From assembly GCA_029582265.1 (NCBI GenBank), contig CM055816.1:7874047-7938046 (forward strand): a stretch of 64,000 bases of DNA. Reading direction: 5' to 3'. Source of the stretch: Zoroaster sp. YZ-2022 (lineage: Eukaryota > Echinodermata > Asteroidea > Forcipulatida > Zoroasteridae). Both the position numbers and the translations under genes were made by a program. Positions 1 to 11,099 of the stretch are shown piece by piece. The notes under the pieces were generated by a model, which saw nothing but the letters and a program-made list of their open reading frames with translations, searched no databases and had not been told where the DNA came from. The stretch's first letter is position 1; each line of letters opens with the position of its first letter.

Positions 1-602
1 GAAAAAATAACCCCACAGTAAAATATTTGGTGCCAGTTTTAGGAGGGTAGTTGTTCTGTGACTTCAATCAGAATTTCAGGGCCCTTCCCTTGAAAAATGT
101 ATGGTTACGTGCCTGAAGGATGAACACTGCAAAAACATGGGGAACACACATGGTGTTTCACCCAACCCCCCATTAGATTATAATTCGGGTTTATTTTTTG
201 GGATAAAAAAAGCTTCTGGGGCCCTTGGCTTGGCCCTTGGCTTTGCGCTGCATGCTCGTCAGATTTCACCCCCCAATGTTCACAATGGATTTTGGTTCCC
301 TTCAAGAAATTGAGTATTTTATTCTTAAAGCCAACAAAAAGTCTTTGGTTTCTGGTCATCAGTTGGCTTCAAAATCGGTGCGTCGACTCGTATCGTTTTT
401 TTTGGTTGTTTTTTTTGCCAACAGGGAAATACATGACACATTGTAGGACCAAAGTATGGTGGCTAAGAGAGGCCTCACAAATTGGGCAAACATTCATACC
501 CCTATGTGAAAAAGTCGTTTAAAGCACAGCATGGCAGAATTCCAATCGCCCCAGTAATTTTGGCTGCAATTGGACATCGTTTCATAACAAAAATAATGAA
601 AA
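1..602. other. No gene recognised at window start
   Basis: I see no splice-bounded coding exon or clear repeat end here. Short open frames exist on both strands but none has a recognisable domain. The stretch should lie in the intron before the first visible exon of the cysteine-rich gene, because that exon opens mid-codon. Confidence 0.5.
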
Positions 603-977
603 TTAACCCTCCTACTGACAGACCATTTGAAACCATTCAAAATTTCCACTTACCAAAATGCCCATTGGTTTTGTATACACATGGTGATACCATTTGAACA
701 GTGTTGGTAGCAAGCTTTACTACCATTCAAATCCATTCAATTATGCATAGAGGGTCCATTGATTCACCACTTAGAAGTATCCAAACAAGGTTTTGTATTA
801 GCTGTACTACCATTTGGAAAGATCCAAACAAGGTTTTGTATTAGCTGACCTACCACTCAAAACCATTTGGGGAATCAATACTGTACACAGTTATTTCACC
901 ATTCAAAACCACAAAGCGAATGGTTTCAAATGGTGCATCAACTTGTATGAAAAAGGTACCAAAAGTAGGAGGGTTAA
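603..977. mobile_element. TTAA-flanked MITE, CCCTCCTAC family, copy 1
   Basis: The element is bounded by TTAA on both sides, with inverted ends CCCTCCTACT and GTAGGAGGG. The interior is non-coding and rich in short imperfect inverted words (ACCATTTGAA, CCATTCAAA). A close relative lies at 10071-10420. TTAA target sites with short inverted ends are the habit of piggyBac-type transposons and their non-autonomous derivatives; that class is inferred. Confidence 0.75.
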
Positions 978-1312
978 TATTCAATTGTGCATTTAAGTGT
1001 GACTCAAATAATCAGCTTTTATGAACACTCATTTAATAATATTTGAATAAATAATGAACAAAACTGTTGTCACACTTCACAGTCGGTACAAGTAGGAAAC
1101 TCGGTACAAGTAGGAAAACTCATGTGATTGCAGCACAACTCTGAACTTTTGAAACAAGCTCAATACATGACTAAAGTCAAATTTGTTTTGGGTCATGATC
1201 GTGAAAACACACCCAGGTTGTTTTGCTCACATTGTCTATTTATTTATTTCTTATTTACATGTAACCTGGGGAGACCTTTCAGTGAAACATTGTTTTTCAA
1301 AGGTGTTCCGGG

Positions 1313-1517
1313 TTCTTTTACGTGAATTACTTAATCTAGTACACGGGACCTTCGGCTTAACGTCCCATCTGAAGGACAAAGCAATTATGGTTAAGTGTCT
1401 TACTTATTAGGGACACAAGAGTCGAGACCGGCCAGACTGGGATTTGAACCCATATTCTGACAATACCGGAACTTGAGTCTGATGCGCTAGACCGCTCGGC
1501 CATGACACTCCATTACC
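1313..1517 (-). mobile_element. tRNA-derived SINE fragment (GAGCGGTCTAG family)
   Basis: Read on the minus strand it starts with a tRNA-like head (GGCCGAGCGGTCTAG as box A, a box B near the GGTTCAAATCCCAG-like word). The family tail follows: 'ttgagcaagacac'-like text, then the conserved block about cognate 'ggacgttaagcc'. Relatives occur at 16911, 41815, 52541, 58530, 58890 and 63055. Confidence 0.7.
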
Positions 1518-1586
1518 CCAATTTGGCAATTTGCAACAACCACATGAGATTGATTAAATATGCCTTAATTGTTATTTTGTTCTCAG

Positions 1587-1909
1587 TGCCGAAGGTGCAG
1601 ATCTCTGTACCATCTGTGAGGCCGGCTATAAATGTCCAGATCCGGCCAGCTCACAAGTAGCCTGTAGTGAGGGGTTCATCTCACTAGAACGCGCAGACAG
1701 CTGCACCCGCTGTGCCAACAACCAGATCAGCAACGACCTCCACACGGCCTGCGACCCTTGTCCTGCGGGGAAGAAGTGTAGCGATCCGACGTTATCACCG
1801 ATTGATTGTGCTGCTGGAGAGTATGCTTTGGAGGGGGATGGTGTCTGTCAGTCGTGCCCGGCCGGGAGGCGCTGTCCTACAAAATCACAGGTTGAATACT
1901 GCCCTGCAG
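1587..1909 (+). CDS. Cysteine-rich GCC2/GCC3-like repeat gene, exon 1 of those visible
   Basis: Acceptor TTCTCAG precedes 1587 and donor GGTAAATG follows 1909. The exon opens with one base of a split codon and closes with one base left over, which fits the next exon. It encodes about 107 residues in repeated modules: Cys-x2-Cys, then Ala-Gly-Tyr-x-Cys-Pro, then a lone Cys and a second Cys-x2-Cys. This spacing is that of GCC2/GCC3 (ephrin-receptor-like) modules, which occur in extracellular or membrane proteins as disulphide-bonded rods. The gene starts upstream of the window: there is no start codon or signal peptide here. Function is unknown; an extracellular adhesion or matrix role is inference only. 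Confidence 0.88.
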
Positions 1910-2284
1910 GTAAATGGGAATACTTTGAAAACTAAGAAATGCTGTGGTTCATTTCAACTTCTGATAATGTTGTACAGTTATATATTTTCAATTTATTTTG
2001 TGAAAACTGGACTTTGTGTGTGATTCAAACCTGTGACCTCTGGATAACTGTACCAGTACCAGTATCATTTGAACTATCCAACCTTATAGTTGGCGGTCTC
2101 GCAAAAAGTTTGTCAATATCGTTGTTCAAGGGGAAAATCTCTAACTGAATATGATTTAAATTTAAAAAAAAATCAATGAAATTGATTGAAACTATACTTT
2201 AAAAGTCAATGCTTGTTTTCGCTAAAAGCAATTAATTTGTGTCATTGACATAAATTGAAGGAAAAAATGAGGAAAATGCATGAA

Positions 2285-2536
2285 TTAACCAGTTTGCGTC
2301 GGGAATAAAAAAGTTTTTCTGGGCCCCCGTGGCGGGTTTGTTTTTCCCACACACACGTTAATGGAAGCTTCCACAGCGTGTGGCTGGCACTTCCGAGCAT
2401 GTTACCGTACACACGTGGCTCAACCGAGCATGCATACAAATATATCGGAGTTTCCTATGGTGTGTTTAGACGCTCTACAATCCGTGGTGCAAAAAAAAAT
2501 TGCGTGTATACACGGCCTCCAACGCGAACTGGTTAA
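2285..2536. mobile_element. TTAA-flanked MITE, CCAGTTTGCGTCGG family, copy 1
   Basis: TTAA at both borders, with inverted ends CCAGTTTGCGTCGG and CAACGCGAACTGG. The interior is non-coding. Related copies at 19360-19971 and 22160-22410 share the ends and the internal text around 'gtgtatacacg'. Confidence 0.75.
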
Positions 2537-2791
2537 GGCTCGTAAATTGTTTACATTCAATAAATGATAAAGATAAATGGGCTGTGTTTTTGGCTATTTT
2601 ACAAGTTATTTCTGGAAAAGAAAATAATCTTAACCCCTAGCATACGGTTGACAGCTATAGCCGCAGCTGGTGAATTAATTGATTTTCCAGCTGTATTTGC
2701 TGAGAATTCGCCTTGAATAGAAATCTTCAAGAAGGCTGGTAGTTTGGTGAACCATATTTAGGTTGATGAAATTCTTGCGTCGGGAGATAAA

Positions 2792-3137
2792 CAATTGATT
2801 TAATTTTTGCCCTACATCGACGTGTGTATAGCACTGTATACTCAGTGCTTTCCGAGTGTCTGTGAAAAAACTATACAGGCGACTTGGGTGGGATTCGAAC
2901 CCATAACCTCCTGCTTACCTCTTGACCACCGAGCTTGCCCGATGACAATTGGCCGGCTAGAATCCCATATAGCAGCGGGTTCCGCGATATATATAGGTTG
3001 ATGAAATTCTGCGTCGGGAGATTTAATTTTCAAATCCCGCCCGAGTCGCCTGTGTAGTTTTTTCACAGACACTCGTAAAGCACCGAGTATACAGTGCTAT
3101 ACACACTTCAGTGTAGGGCAAAAATTTAATCAATTGT
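2792..3137. mobile_element. Foldback element with a tRNA-like core, copy 1
   Basis: The element begins CAATTGATTTAATTTTTGCC and ends with the reverse complement (GGGCAAAAATTTAATCAATTG). About 70 further bases at each end are inverted copies (GTGTATAGCACTGTATACTC against GAGTATACAGTGCTATACAC). Between them lies a minus-strand tRNA-like block with a GGTTCGAA-type box B. Three more copies lie at 11100, 11590 and 20215. Confidence 0.75.
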
Positions 3138-3745
3138 GGACCATATTGTTTATGAAATGGAGTGTTATATAATAGATTGGGCTTTCGAGAGCATTCTGAA
3201 TACAGCCTTGTCATGAGATTTCTGAACACCGGCCTTTCAATTACGTTATGTGGGGACTTCACGTATACGATGAATAGGGTATGCCCGGCTTAGCTTGCCC
3301 GCTTATTGTTCGGTATATACGCTTGGCTAAACAGCGGAGTTGTGCACATGTCCATGGCCGGGTTTGACCCGGTCCTCCACGGCCCCACAGACGTTCGTGG
3401 TTGGCCGCAACCACCTTCACTCTCGGTAAAAATAATACCATACTCAAGGGGTTAAAGGACATATTTTTCCAAATTGTTTTCAGAAACATGGTCTTACAGT
3501 AAATACATGTACATGTATGTCTAAAAATTAATTAATGGTAATATCCTATTTGGGCACTTATGTTGTTCCTGTTAAACCAAGTCTTTGACAGCATCTCGGC
3601 AAAATATATCTAGGGAAGATTAATACCATCATCAGCTTTACACTGAGTAAGTGTCACATAACAATTTTGTTTATTTTTGAATTATAAATTTCATAATTTA
3701 CTTTTATGTTTTAATATCAATTGTAAATATTGATTGTCTCATCAG

Positions 3746-3856
3746 ATATGTATTCCCTTGGGGGCACTACATCATGTACCACATGTCCTGCTGGTTACAG
3801 CTGTACAAACACGTCAACGTCAGCGTGTCCTGGAGGCTGGTATAGCCCTGCAGGAA
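3746..3856 (+). CDS. Cysteine-rich repeat gene, exon 2
   Basis: Acceptor ATCAG ends at 3745 and donor GTAAGT begins at 3857; phase 1 on both sides. Joining exon 1 restores an uninterrupted module across the junction (Cys-Pro-Ala-Gly, spacer, Cys-x2-Cys-Pro-Ala-Gly-Tyr-x-Cys). The exon adds about 37 residues and ends in a Pro-Gly-Gly-Trp-Tyr-Ser stretch that leads into exon 3. Confidence 0.88.
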
Positions 3857-3899
3857 GTAAGTGGTAGTATGGGTGTGGTAATAGTTGAGTTCAGGGAGG

Positions 3900-4215
3900 G
3901 AGGGTGGGGACACACCCAGTATAGGAGAAAATCAAGTTGGGGGACACACCCAGTATAGGGGAAAATCAAGTAGGGGGACACCCAGTACAGGGGAAAATCA
4001 AGGGGGAGACACACCCAGTATAGGGGAAAATCAAGTAGGGGGACACACCCAGTACAGGGGAAAATCAAGGGGGAGACACCCAGTATAGGGGGAACACACC
4101 CAGTATAGGGGGAACACACCCAATATAGGGGGAACACCCAGTATAGGGGGAACACACCCAGTATAGGGGGAACACACCCAGTATAGGGGGAACACACCCA
4201 GGATAGGGGAAATAG
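3900..4215. repeat. GT-rich minisatellite based on ACACCCAGTATAGGGG
   Basis: The unit is ACACCCAGTATAGGGG plus a variable tail. Long units carry AAAATCAAG(T)AGGGGG (about 35 bp); the later units shrink to about 20 bp ending in GGAAC. It lies in intron 2, starting about 45 bp after the exon 2 donor. The open frames on both strands here are products of the repeat. Confidence 0.9.
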
Positions 4216-4289
4216 AGAGCTTGCATTCGCTATGGTCGAGGTCAAACAATGAGCCAATGAGATACCTTCTTTTGACTTAATATAAGTGG

Positions 4290-4626
4290 CATTATGGTTG
4301 TACACACATTAAAACAAAAGGAACTCACTTATGTGTTCGCCTGGTGTCATAGTGTTAGCCAGAGGGGTGTCTGGGTGTCTTTTGGACACCCTGTTTCAAT
4401 TTTGTACACCCTATTTCATCTGTCATTTACATGTATGCGTATAAAGTGAACAGTTTGAACACCCTGTTTTGTAATTCCCAGCAATTTTGGACACCCTATT
4501 TCTAAATCCTGACTAACGCTCTGCCTGGTGTGTATACTTCAGCCAATGTGGGACTTTTTGTTTGATTGGGATTATGGTTGTACACACATTAAAACAATAG
4601 GAACTCACTTTATGTGTTCGCCTGGT
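4290..4626. repeat. Pair of direct repeats about 57 bp long, 278 bp apart
   Basis: The block starting 'attatggttgtacacac' and ending near 'gtgttcgcctggtg' occurs at 4290 and again at 4568, nearly identical. The interval between them is unique in this window. Confidence 0.65.
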
Positions 4627-5065
4627 GCATGTACAGGAGGCAATGATGGACATTTCTTGTGACCTCAGCGAGGGCGCCCTTTGATCCTGTTACATCGTAA
4701 TGCAACCTCAAGTGGGACTATGGGTTTACACAACGTTTCATTCAGAAGGGTTGGGGAGACACACGGCACAGGAAAAATATAACAGGGGGGTTGGGGAAGG
4801 GAGAGGGAGACCCAAAATAGGGGAAATATACATGTATGTGGGATTATAGTTGTACTCATAGTTGATTTCTGGGGGGGGGGGTGGGACACACCAAACGTAG
4901 AAGGAAACAAGCCCCCCCCCCTCGGTATTTACGCATCATTGATTTCTCTTTGGAGAGTACGCATCCCTGAGCAACCGTAGTGCTTCAGAAGCATTTTCAA
5001 AAACAATACAACCTCTACCTTTAGGTAATGCTCCAGACCTCCAGTGCTTCAGAGGGATTATCAAA

Positions 5066-5477
5066 TAAGCTTGGGCGATAACACGATAATATTGAATATC
5101 GCGATGCCTTTTTTATTCGATTATGATATCGAGAACCTTTCTATATTATCGAGATATCGGTAAATCGCAATTAAAAATATATATCGCGATTTAAAAAAAT
5201 TGCCATTGTAAGTCAAGTCAGAAATTCCATGGAAACAAATTATTAGAACAGTCTTTTCAGCTTTTGGAAGTGAGAAACAAAAGTGAACTACTTCAGAAGT
5301 ACATACATGCAAATGAATTTACGATTTATTGTGACGCTTGTAGAGGGGTACATACTTGTGGTTATCAGCGCTAATGCATCATGTATGAATGAAAATATAA
5401 TCGTGATTATATCGAAAATTGCGATATTTGTTTGTCGATATATCGTGGATGAAAACAATTGATATCGCCCAAGCTTA
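5066..5477. mobile_element. hAT-type MITE, TAAGCTTGGGCGATA family, copy 1
   Basis: Inverted ends TAAGCTTGGGCGATA and TATCGCCCAAGCTTA. The flanks are an exact 8-bp duplication, TTATCAAA (5058-5065 and 5478-5485). An 8-bp target duplication is typical of the hAT superfamily. The interior is AT-rich and non-coding. The right end lies only 36 bp upstream of exon 3. Confidence 0.88.
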
Positions 5478-5513
5478 TTATCAAAACAATCTGCTATCTC
5501 TACCTTATCGTAG

Positions 5514-5732
5514 ATTCCGTCTGCTACGAATGTGGAGCAGGGTTCTACTGCCCTCTAGGGTCAGCCGAAGCCTTTGCCTGCGAAGATGGATACTACAGTG
5601 CCTCACCGGCTCAACAGAATTGTCTTGAATGCCCGGCCGGCTCAATGTGCCCCACAAAGTCTGCCGTAGAGAGCTGCAGCGCTGGACACTACTCACTGGC
5701 GAGGTCAACAACCTGTACACCATGCCCTGCAG
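5514..5732 (+). CDS. Cysteine-rich repeat gene, exon 3
   Basis: Acceptor CGTAG ends at 5513 and donor GTAAATG begins at 5733; phase 1 in and out. It encodes about 73 residues holding two modules with the signatures Gly-Phe-Tyr-Cys-Pro and Cys-Pro-Ala-Gly-Ser-Met-Cys-Pro. It closes on Cys-Thr-Pro-Cys-Pro-Ala-Gly, the same exon-end motif as exons 1 and 9, so several borders fall at the same point of the module. That fits growth of the gene by exon duplication (inference). Confidence 0.88.
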
Positions 5733-6089
5733 GTAAATGACCTTTGAACTTTGTACTTGCTCAGTCTACTTGCTCTAAACATTAGCTGGACCTGTACATT
5801 TTTCATTGGACTAAAAGTGTTTTAGAAATAAAGCTGTCTGTCTTAAAGGTAAGGAATTTCTTCAAAATGACAGCACCTCAAACATCCTGTTTCTAAGAAA
5901 GATTAATACCATAAGCAGCTTGACACTAAGTCAATTTTACATTAAAATTTGACCATTTTGTTATTTCTGAATAACCAATCCTATATCTTACCTTATCTTA
6001 GCGTAAAATATCACATTTAAACCATTTAGTATTCTCTCAATGACGGAACAATTTAGTAATTGATTTGAATGTTTTCCCTTAACCGACAT

Positions 6090-6305
6090 ATAATAATAAT
6101 AATTATATTAAGTCATACATGTAATTATATACACAGCGAATTACACCTCTATGATAATGTCCCAATACGCTTTACATTATTTTCCCCTGGTCACTGGGTC
6201 AATATCATTCCTGTAATCTTTCTCAGCTCCCTGGGGGAGTATACAGCCCATTATGTGCCACATTTTTTGGCGCTACAGGGCTAATCAAACACAATTACCA
6301 TCTCT
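6090..6305 (-). mobile_element. SINE tail fragment leading into a minisatellite
   Basis: Read on the minus strand, this matches the tail of the SINE at 16911-17266, including 'cccagggagctgag' and the 'gaccagg' and 'cattgtaaag'-like blocks. The next SINE segment towards its head is the one repeated in tandem from 6306 on. Confidence 0.6.
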
Positions 6306-7304
6306 ACCCTCACAGGTACCCATTCATACTCCTGGGTGAAGAGAAGCAATAAATATCTCTACCCTCACAGGTGCCCATTCATACTCCTGGGTGAAGAGAA
6401 GCAATAAATATCTCTACCCTCACAGGTACCCATTTATACTCCTGGGTGAAGAGAAGCAATAAATATCTCTACCCTCACAGGTGCCCATTCATACTCATGG
6501 GTGAAGAGAAGCAATAAATATCTCTACCCTCACAGGTGCCCATTCATACTCCTGGGTGAAGAGAAGCAATAAATATCTCTACCCTCACAGGTACCCATTT
6601 ATACTCATGGGTGAAGAGAAGCAATAAATATCTCTACCCTCACAGGTACCCATTTATACTCCTGGGTGAAGAGAAGCAATAATTATCTCTACCCTCACAG
6701 GTACCCATTCATACTCCTGGGTGAAGAGAAGCAATAAATATCTCTACCCTCACAGGTACCCATTCATACTCCTGGGTGAAGAGAAGCAATAAATATCTCT
6801 ACCCTCACAGGTGCCCATTCATACTCCTGGGTGAAGAGAAGCAATAAATATCTCTACCCTCACAGGTACCCATTCATACTCCTGGGTGAAGAGAAGCAAT
6901 AAATATCTCTACCCTCACAGGTGCCCATTCATACTCCTGGGTGAAGAGAAGCAATAAATATCTCTACCCTCACAGGTACCCATTTATACTCATGGGTGAA
7001 GAGAAGCAATAAATATCTCTACCCTCACAGGTACCCATTTATACTCCTGGGTGAAGAGAAGCAATAATTATCTCTACCCTCACAGGTACCCATTCATACT
7101 CCTGGGTGAAGAGAAGCAATAAATATCTCTACCCTCACAGGTGCCCATTCATACTCCTGGGTGAAGAGAAGCAATAAATATCTCTACCCTCACAGGTGCC
7201 CATTCATACTCCTGGGTGAAGAGAAGCAATAAATATCTCTACCCTCACAGGTACCCATTTATACTCATGGGTGAAGAGAAGCAATAAATATCTCTACCCT
7301 CACA
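6306..7304. repeat. 55-bp minisatellite, left block, about 18 units
   Basis: The unit runs ACCCTCACAGGTACCCATTT, then ATACTCCTGGGTGAAGAGAA, then GCAATAAATATCTCT, and repeats exactly every 55 bp with few substitutions (GTACCC/GTGCCC, CTCCTGG/CTCATGG). Its reverse complement matches the internal segment of the nearby SINE family. It lies in intron 3 and continues at 8750 after a transposon. Confidence 0.93.
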
Positions 7305-8749
7305 CAGGGTTCGACCTTAGCGGTCGCCCGCTCGCCAAATGCGAGTGAAAACGGCGGCGGGCGAGTCAAAACCCTTCCTTCAGTAGCCCGCTGGGCGAGT
7401 CAAAATATTGTCACCGATAGGCCAATATCAGCCCTGAAATTACACGACGGCATCGACGGCAGTGCCGTCAATGCCCTCACCCTCTGCCGTGATGCCCTTT
7501 AAAAATGCCACTTTTCACGGCAGCGAGTTGCTGTGCTTTTCCCTGCATTGCCGTTGTGCCACACTTGTTTACACATAGTATTTACTACGTGCATGTACAG
7601 TGCATTCTCCGCGGAAAAAAAATATATCGCCGCCACGCTCGATTGCGCGACCGGTGGCTGCGTTGCATGCTAAGACCAAGTTCATAGCGACCATTTGGGA
7701 ACAAAATAGTCAAAATTACCTGGTACTCATGACCAAAATGATATAGCGGTTACCAGGCAATATCGACGCTTGGTCGTTGTACGAACTTGGCCCTTGTTAA
7801 TACTTTGGTTGGTGTCAACAGTACCCACAACATAAACACTCGCCAGGCATTCGCGGGTACCAGCTAAAAATAGCATGGCGCGGCGTTGGGGCGCATGCAA
7901 CGTAAATAATACATGCCGAGTCTGTACCTAGACATGCATGCAGCGTGTGCGGTGCATCGGATATAGCATCGATCATCGTGTCGTGCGCTGCAATGTACCG
8001 TACGTATGTACATTACGCAGTCAGGGCTTTTGGTGGTTGTCAACATGCTGTCAAAGGGTCGCTAGCAAATAAAAAAAGAGTGAACTGAATACTGCCACAT
8101 CCAAATGCATAAAACTTGATGTTTTTTTCGGGTTAACATTGTGTTTTTTATTTATTTTTAATTGGTGACATAAACTGTAAGCGTTGCAATACTGTTTTCA
8201 TTGTAGGCCTAGAAAGGAAACTTTAGTCTTATTGGCATGGCATGTGCTGAATTTTTATTGGAGTGGTTTAAAAAAAATTTTTTTTAAAGATTGCCTTGGT
8301 GCCCTTTACGTTTTTTTTTATCATTGCCGTGATGCCCTTTGAAAATCTAAAAAATTGCCTTGGTGCCCTGATTTTTTTAATGTTTTCATTATTGTTGTGT
8401 TCAGTTGGTTAGAAATAAAATATGAAAAGAGCCTTCTTCATTTCAGAATTAAAGCAAAAGCATTACTGTACACTAATGTGCCTGATCTTTTCCTCTGTTA
8501 TTAATATTAGAATAGAATCCGTTATTAATTAAAGAAACAGAAATAAATATGCACATAATAATAAGGTAACTGACAACTGTTGTTTATAATGCACGTTCTG
8601 ATTCAAAATGCCTAAATTACTAAAAACAGTGATTTGATTAAAATTATTTAAAAAAACATACAGGCGAGTGAAAAGGCTTGCGGGCGAGTGAAAAGTTTGG
8701 TTTACTAGCCCGGCCGGCGAGTGAAAAAAAAAGTTAAGGTCGAACCCTG
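7305..8749. mobile_element. DNA transposon with CAGGGTTCGACCTTA ends inside the minisatellite
   Basis: Inverted ends CAGGGTTCGACCTTA and TAAGGTCGAACCCTG. The minisatellite word CTCACA is present at both borders (7299-7304 and 8750-8755), so removing the element restores a continuous repeat. The duplication is 6 bp. Subterminal GGCGAGTGAAAA and GGCGAGTCAAAA words recur at both ends. No transposase frame was found in 1,445 bp, so it is non-autonomous. Confidence 0.88.
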
Positions 8750-9390
8750 CTCACAGGTACCCATTTATACTCATGGGTGAAGAGAAGCAATAATTATCTC
8801 TACCCTCACATGTACCCATTTATACTCCTGGGTGAAGAGAAGCAATAAATATCTCTACCCTCACAGGTACCCATTTATACTCCTGGGTGAAGAGAAGCAA
8901 TAATTATCTCTACCCTCACAGGTACCCATTTATACTCCTGGGTGAAGAGAAGCAATAATTATCTCTACCCTCACAGGTACCCATTTATACTCATGGGTGA
9001 AGAGAAGCAATAAATATCTCTACCCTCACATGTACCCATTTATACTCATGGGTGAAGAGAAGCAATAATTATCTCTACCCTCACAGGTACCCATTTATAC
9101 TCCTGGGTGAGGAGAAGCAATAAATATCTCTACCCTCACAGGTACCCATTTATACTCATGGGTGAAGAGAAGCAAATAAATCTCTCTACCTTCACAGGTA
9201 CTCATTTATACTCCTAGGTGAAGAGAAGCAATAATTATCTCTACCCTCACAGGTACCCATTTATATTCCTAGGTGAAGAGAAGCAATAATTATCTCTACC
9301 CTCACAGGTACACATTTATACTCCTAGGTGAAGAGAAGCAATAATTATCTCTACCCTCACAGGTACCCATGTACACTCCTGGTTGAAGAA
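8750..9390. repeat. 55-bp minisatellite, right block, about 12 units
   Basis: It continues the same unit as 6306-7304 with more divergence towards its right end (CTCCTAGG, AATTATCTCT variants). The array ends near 9390 and is followed by a short piece of the foldback/tRNA element (9400-9450). Confidence 0.92.
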
Positions 9391-9489
9391 GCAATGACGT
9401 ATGAAGCACTCTATACTCAGTGCTTTCCGGGTGTCTGTGGAAAAAACATGACTTTTATTTATTTACCTTATATTTATATTTATTTATTG

Positions 9490-9710
9490 TGAAAGGGACA
9501 ATATCGTCACAATCAACAGGACATGGAATCGGAGTGCTTGTCTTAAATTAACTCAGTGACTGAAAATAATTTCCCACATGATAAGGTCATATATCCGTTG
9601 CTGCTGCATAAATAAGCCAGTATTTGCAGTCACTGTGTTCATTTTAAACTAAGACATTGATTCCATGCCCTGTTGAAAGTCTACTCTGATCGTGATGATA
9701 TTGTCCCTTT
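9490..9710. mobile_element. MITE with AAGGGACAATATCGTCAC ends, copy 1
   Basis: Starts AAAGGGACAATATCGTCACA and ends with the near reverse complement CGTGATGATATTGTCCCTTT. Body non-coding. A diverged second copy is at 10805-11028. Confidence 0.75.
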
Positions 9711-9736
9711 AATAATTTATCATTAACTCTGTGTAG

Positions 9737-9883
9737 GGCACACCTGTGTTGTACAAAACTTGGAACCTGTGCCTTGTAACGTTGGCTGGTATAATGACGA
9801 ACCATCGACTGAGGTATGCCGGCAATGCCTAGAGGGCAAGTACTGCACAGATCCAACCCAAGGACCTGTTGATTGCGATGATG
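9737..9883 (+). CDS. Cysteine-rich repeat gene, exon 4
   Basis: Acceptor GTGTAG ends at 9736 and donor GTAGGT begins at 9884; phase 1 in and out. It encodes about 49 residues, less typical than its neighbours at the start, then a Gly-Trp-Tyr module and a Cys-x2-Cys-Leu-Glu-Gly-Lys-Tyr-Cys motif. Exon 3 lies 4 kb upstream because of the minisatellite and its inserted transposon. Confidence 0.85.
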
Positions 9884-10070
9884 GTAGGTACAACTAAGCG
9901 AGATCCATGACATTACTTTGGAAACGTTTAATATTTTTTATCCAATTCTAATTTTCTAATTTCAGTTATTTTTATATGCATAAATGTAATATATATTTCA
10001 GAAATCCTAGGCAGTTTCAAGACTTCTAGACCATTGTCATTGATAGCCAGACTAACCCCTAAAGGAGATT

Positions 10071-10420
10071 TTAACCATCCTATACTGATAGACCATTTGA
10101 AACTATTCAAAATTTCCACTTTCAAAAATGCCCATTGGTTTTGTACACACATGGTGATACCATTTGAACAGTGTTGGTAGCAAGCTTTACTACCATTCAA
10201 ATCCATTCAAATGCATAGAGGGTCCATTGATTCACCACTTAGAAGTATCCAAACAAGGTTTTGTATTAGCTGTACTACCATTTGGAAAGATCCAAACAAG
10301 GTTACCATTTGGGGAATCAATACTGTACACAGTTATTTCACCATTCAAAACCACAAAAGCGAATGGTTTCAAATGGTGCATCAACTTGTATGAAAAAGGT
10401 ACCAAAAGTAGGAGGGTTAA
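10071..10420. mobile_element. TTAA-flanked MITE, CCCTCCTAC family, copy 2
   Basis: TTAA at both borders and the same body as 603-977, with a slightly changed left end (CCATCCTATACT). The right end is GTAGGAGGG. It lies 59 bp upstream of exon 5. Confidence 0.75.
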
Positions 10421-10479
10421 ATAAGATTTTTTTAAGAGAACAAACTTTCAAATGTTACAAGAACTGTTGTCTTTCATAG

Positions 10480-10648
10480 GTTCTTACAGCTACGCAGGCT
10501 CAACTGCTTGCATTGACTGCCCACCAGGCTATTCCTGTACAAATCATACCTACGAAGGGCGAGTTGCATGTACAGCTGGAACGTATGCTACTGGCAAGGC
10601 TACATTCTGTACTGAATGTACTGCAGGCTACTTCTGTCCAAGCACTGT
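10480..10648 (+). CDS. Cysteine-rich repeat gene, exon 5
   Basis: Acceptor TTTCATAG ends at 10479 and donor GTAAGT begins at 10649. It enters in phase 1 and leaves in phase 2, matching exon 6. About 56 residues hold a Cys-x2-Cys-Pro-Pro-Gly-Tyr-x-Cys module and a closing Ala-Gly-Tyr-Phe-Cys-Pro. Confidence 0.88.
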
Positions 10649-10804
10649 GTAAGTATAAAACCAATGAGATTTAAAGATGTGTCATCATTGCTTTGCCAGT
10701 TTTATCAGAAATTTTAGTTTTATCTAAACATTGGTAATTTCCTTTGAAAAAGGAAAGCAAATACTTTGAAAATAGATACTTCAGAGAAGTATTGTCAAAA
10801 GCTT

Positions 10805-11028
10805 TGGTTTGTAGTGATTAATGGGACAGTAGTGTCACAATCAACAGGGCATGGAATCAGAGTGCTAATTTTAGATTAACTCATTGACTTAAAATAATAC
10901 CGCACATGATAAGGTCATATTACCGTTTCTCCTGTATAAATGAGCCAGTAATTTTCAGTCACTGTGTTCATCTTAAACCGATTCCATGCCCAGTTGAAAG
11001 TCTGCTCTGATCGTTACGATGCTGTCTC
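10805..11028. mobile_element. MITE with GGGACA...TGTC ends, copy 2
   Basis: A diverged relative of 9490-9710: the core 'tcacaatcaacagg' and the stretch near 'cactgtgttcat' are shared. The right end is eroded. Confidence 0.65.
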
Positions 11029-11099
11029 GTTAAGTTCCCAAATTAATTAATGACGGGATAAACCACACACAACCATACTTTTGAATCATCAATATTTCT

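Noticed and set aside
3820..4305. 161-residue minus-strand frame rich in Pro-Tyr-Thr-Gly-Cys-Val
   Set aside because: It is the translation of the ACACCCAGTATAGGGG minisatellite, open only because the unit lacks stops.
6306..9390. Regular array that could be taken for a CRISPR
   Set aside because: Units are contiguous 55-bp repeats with no unique spacers, in animal intronic DNA.
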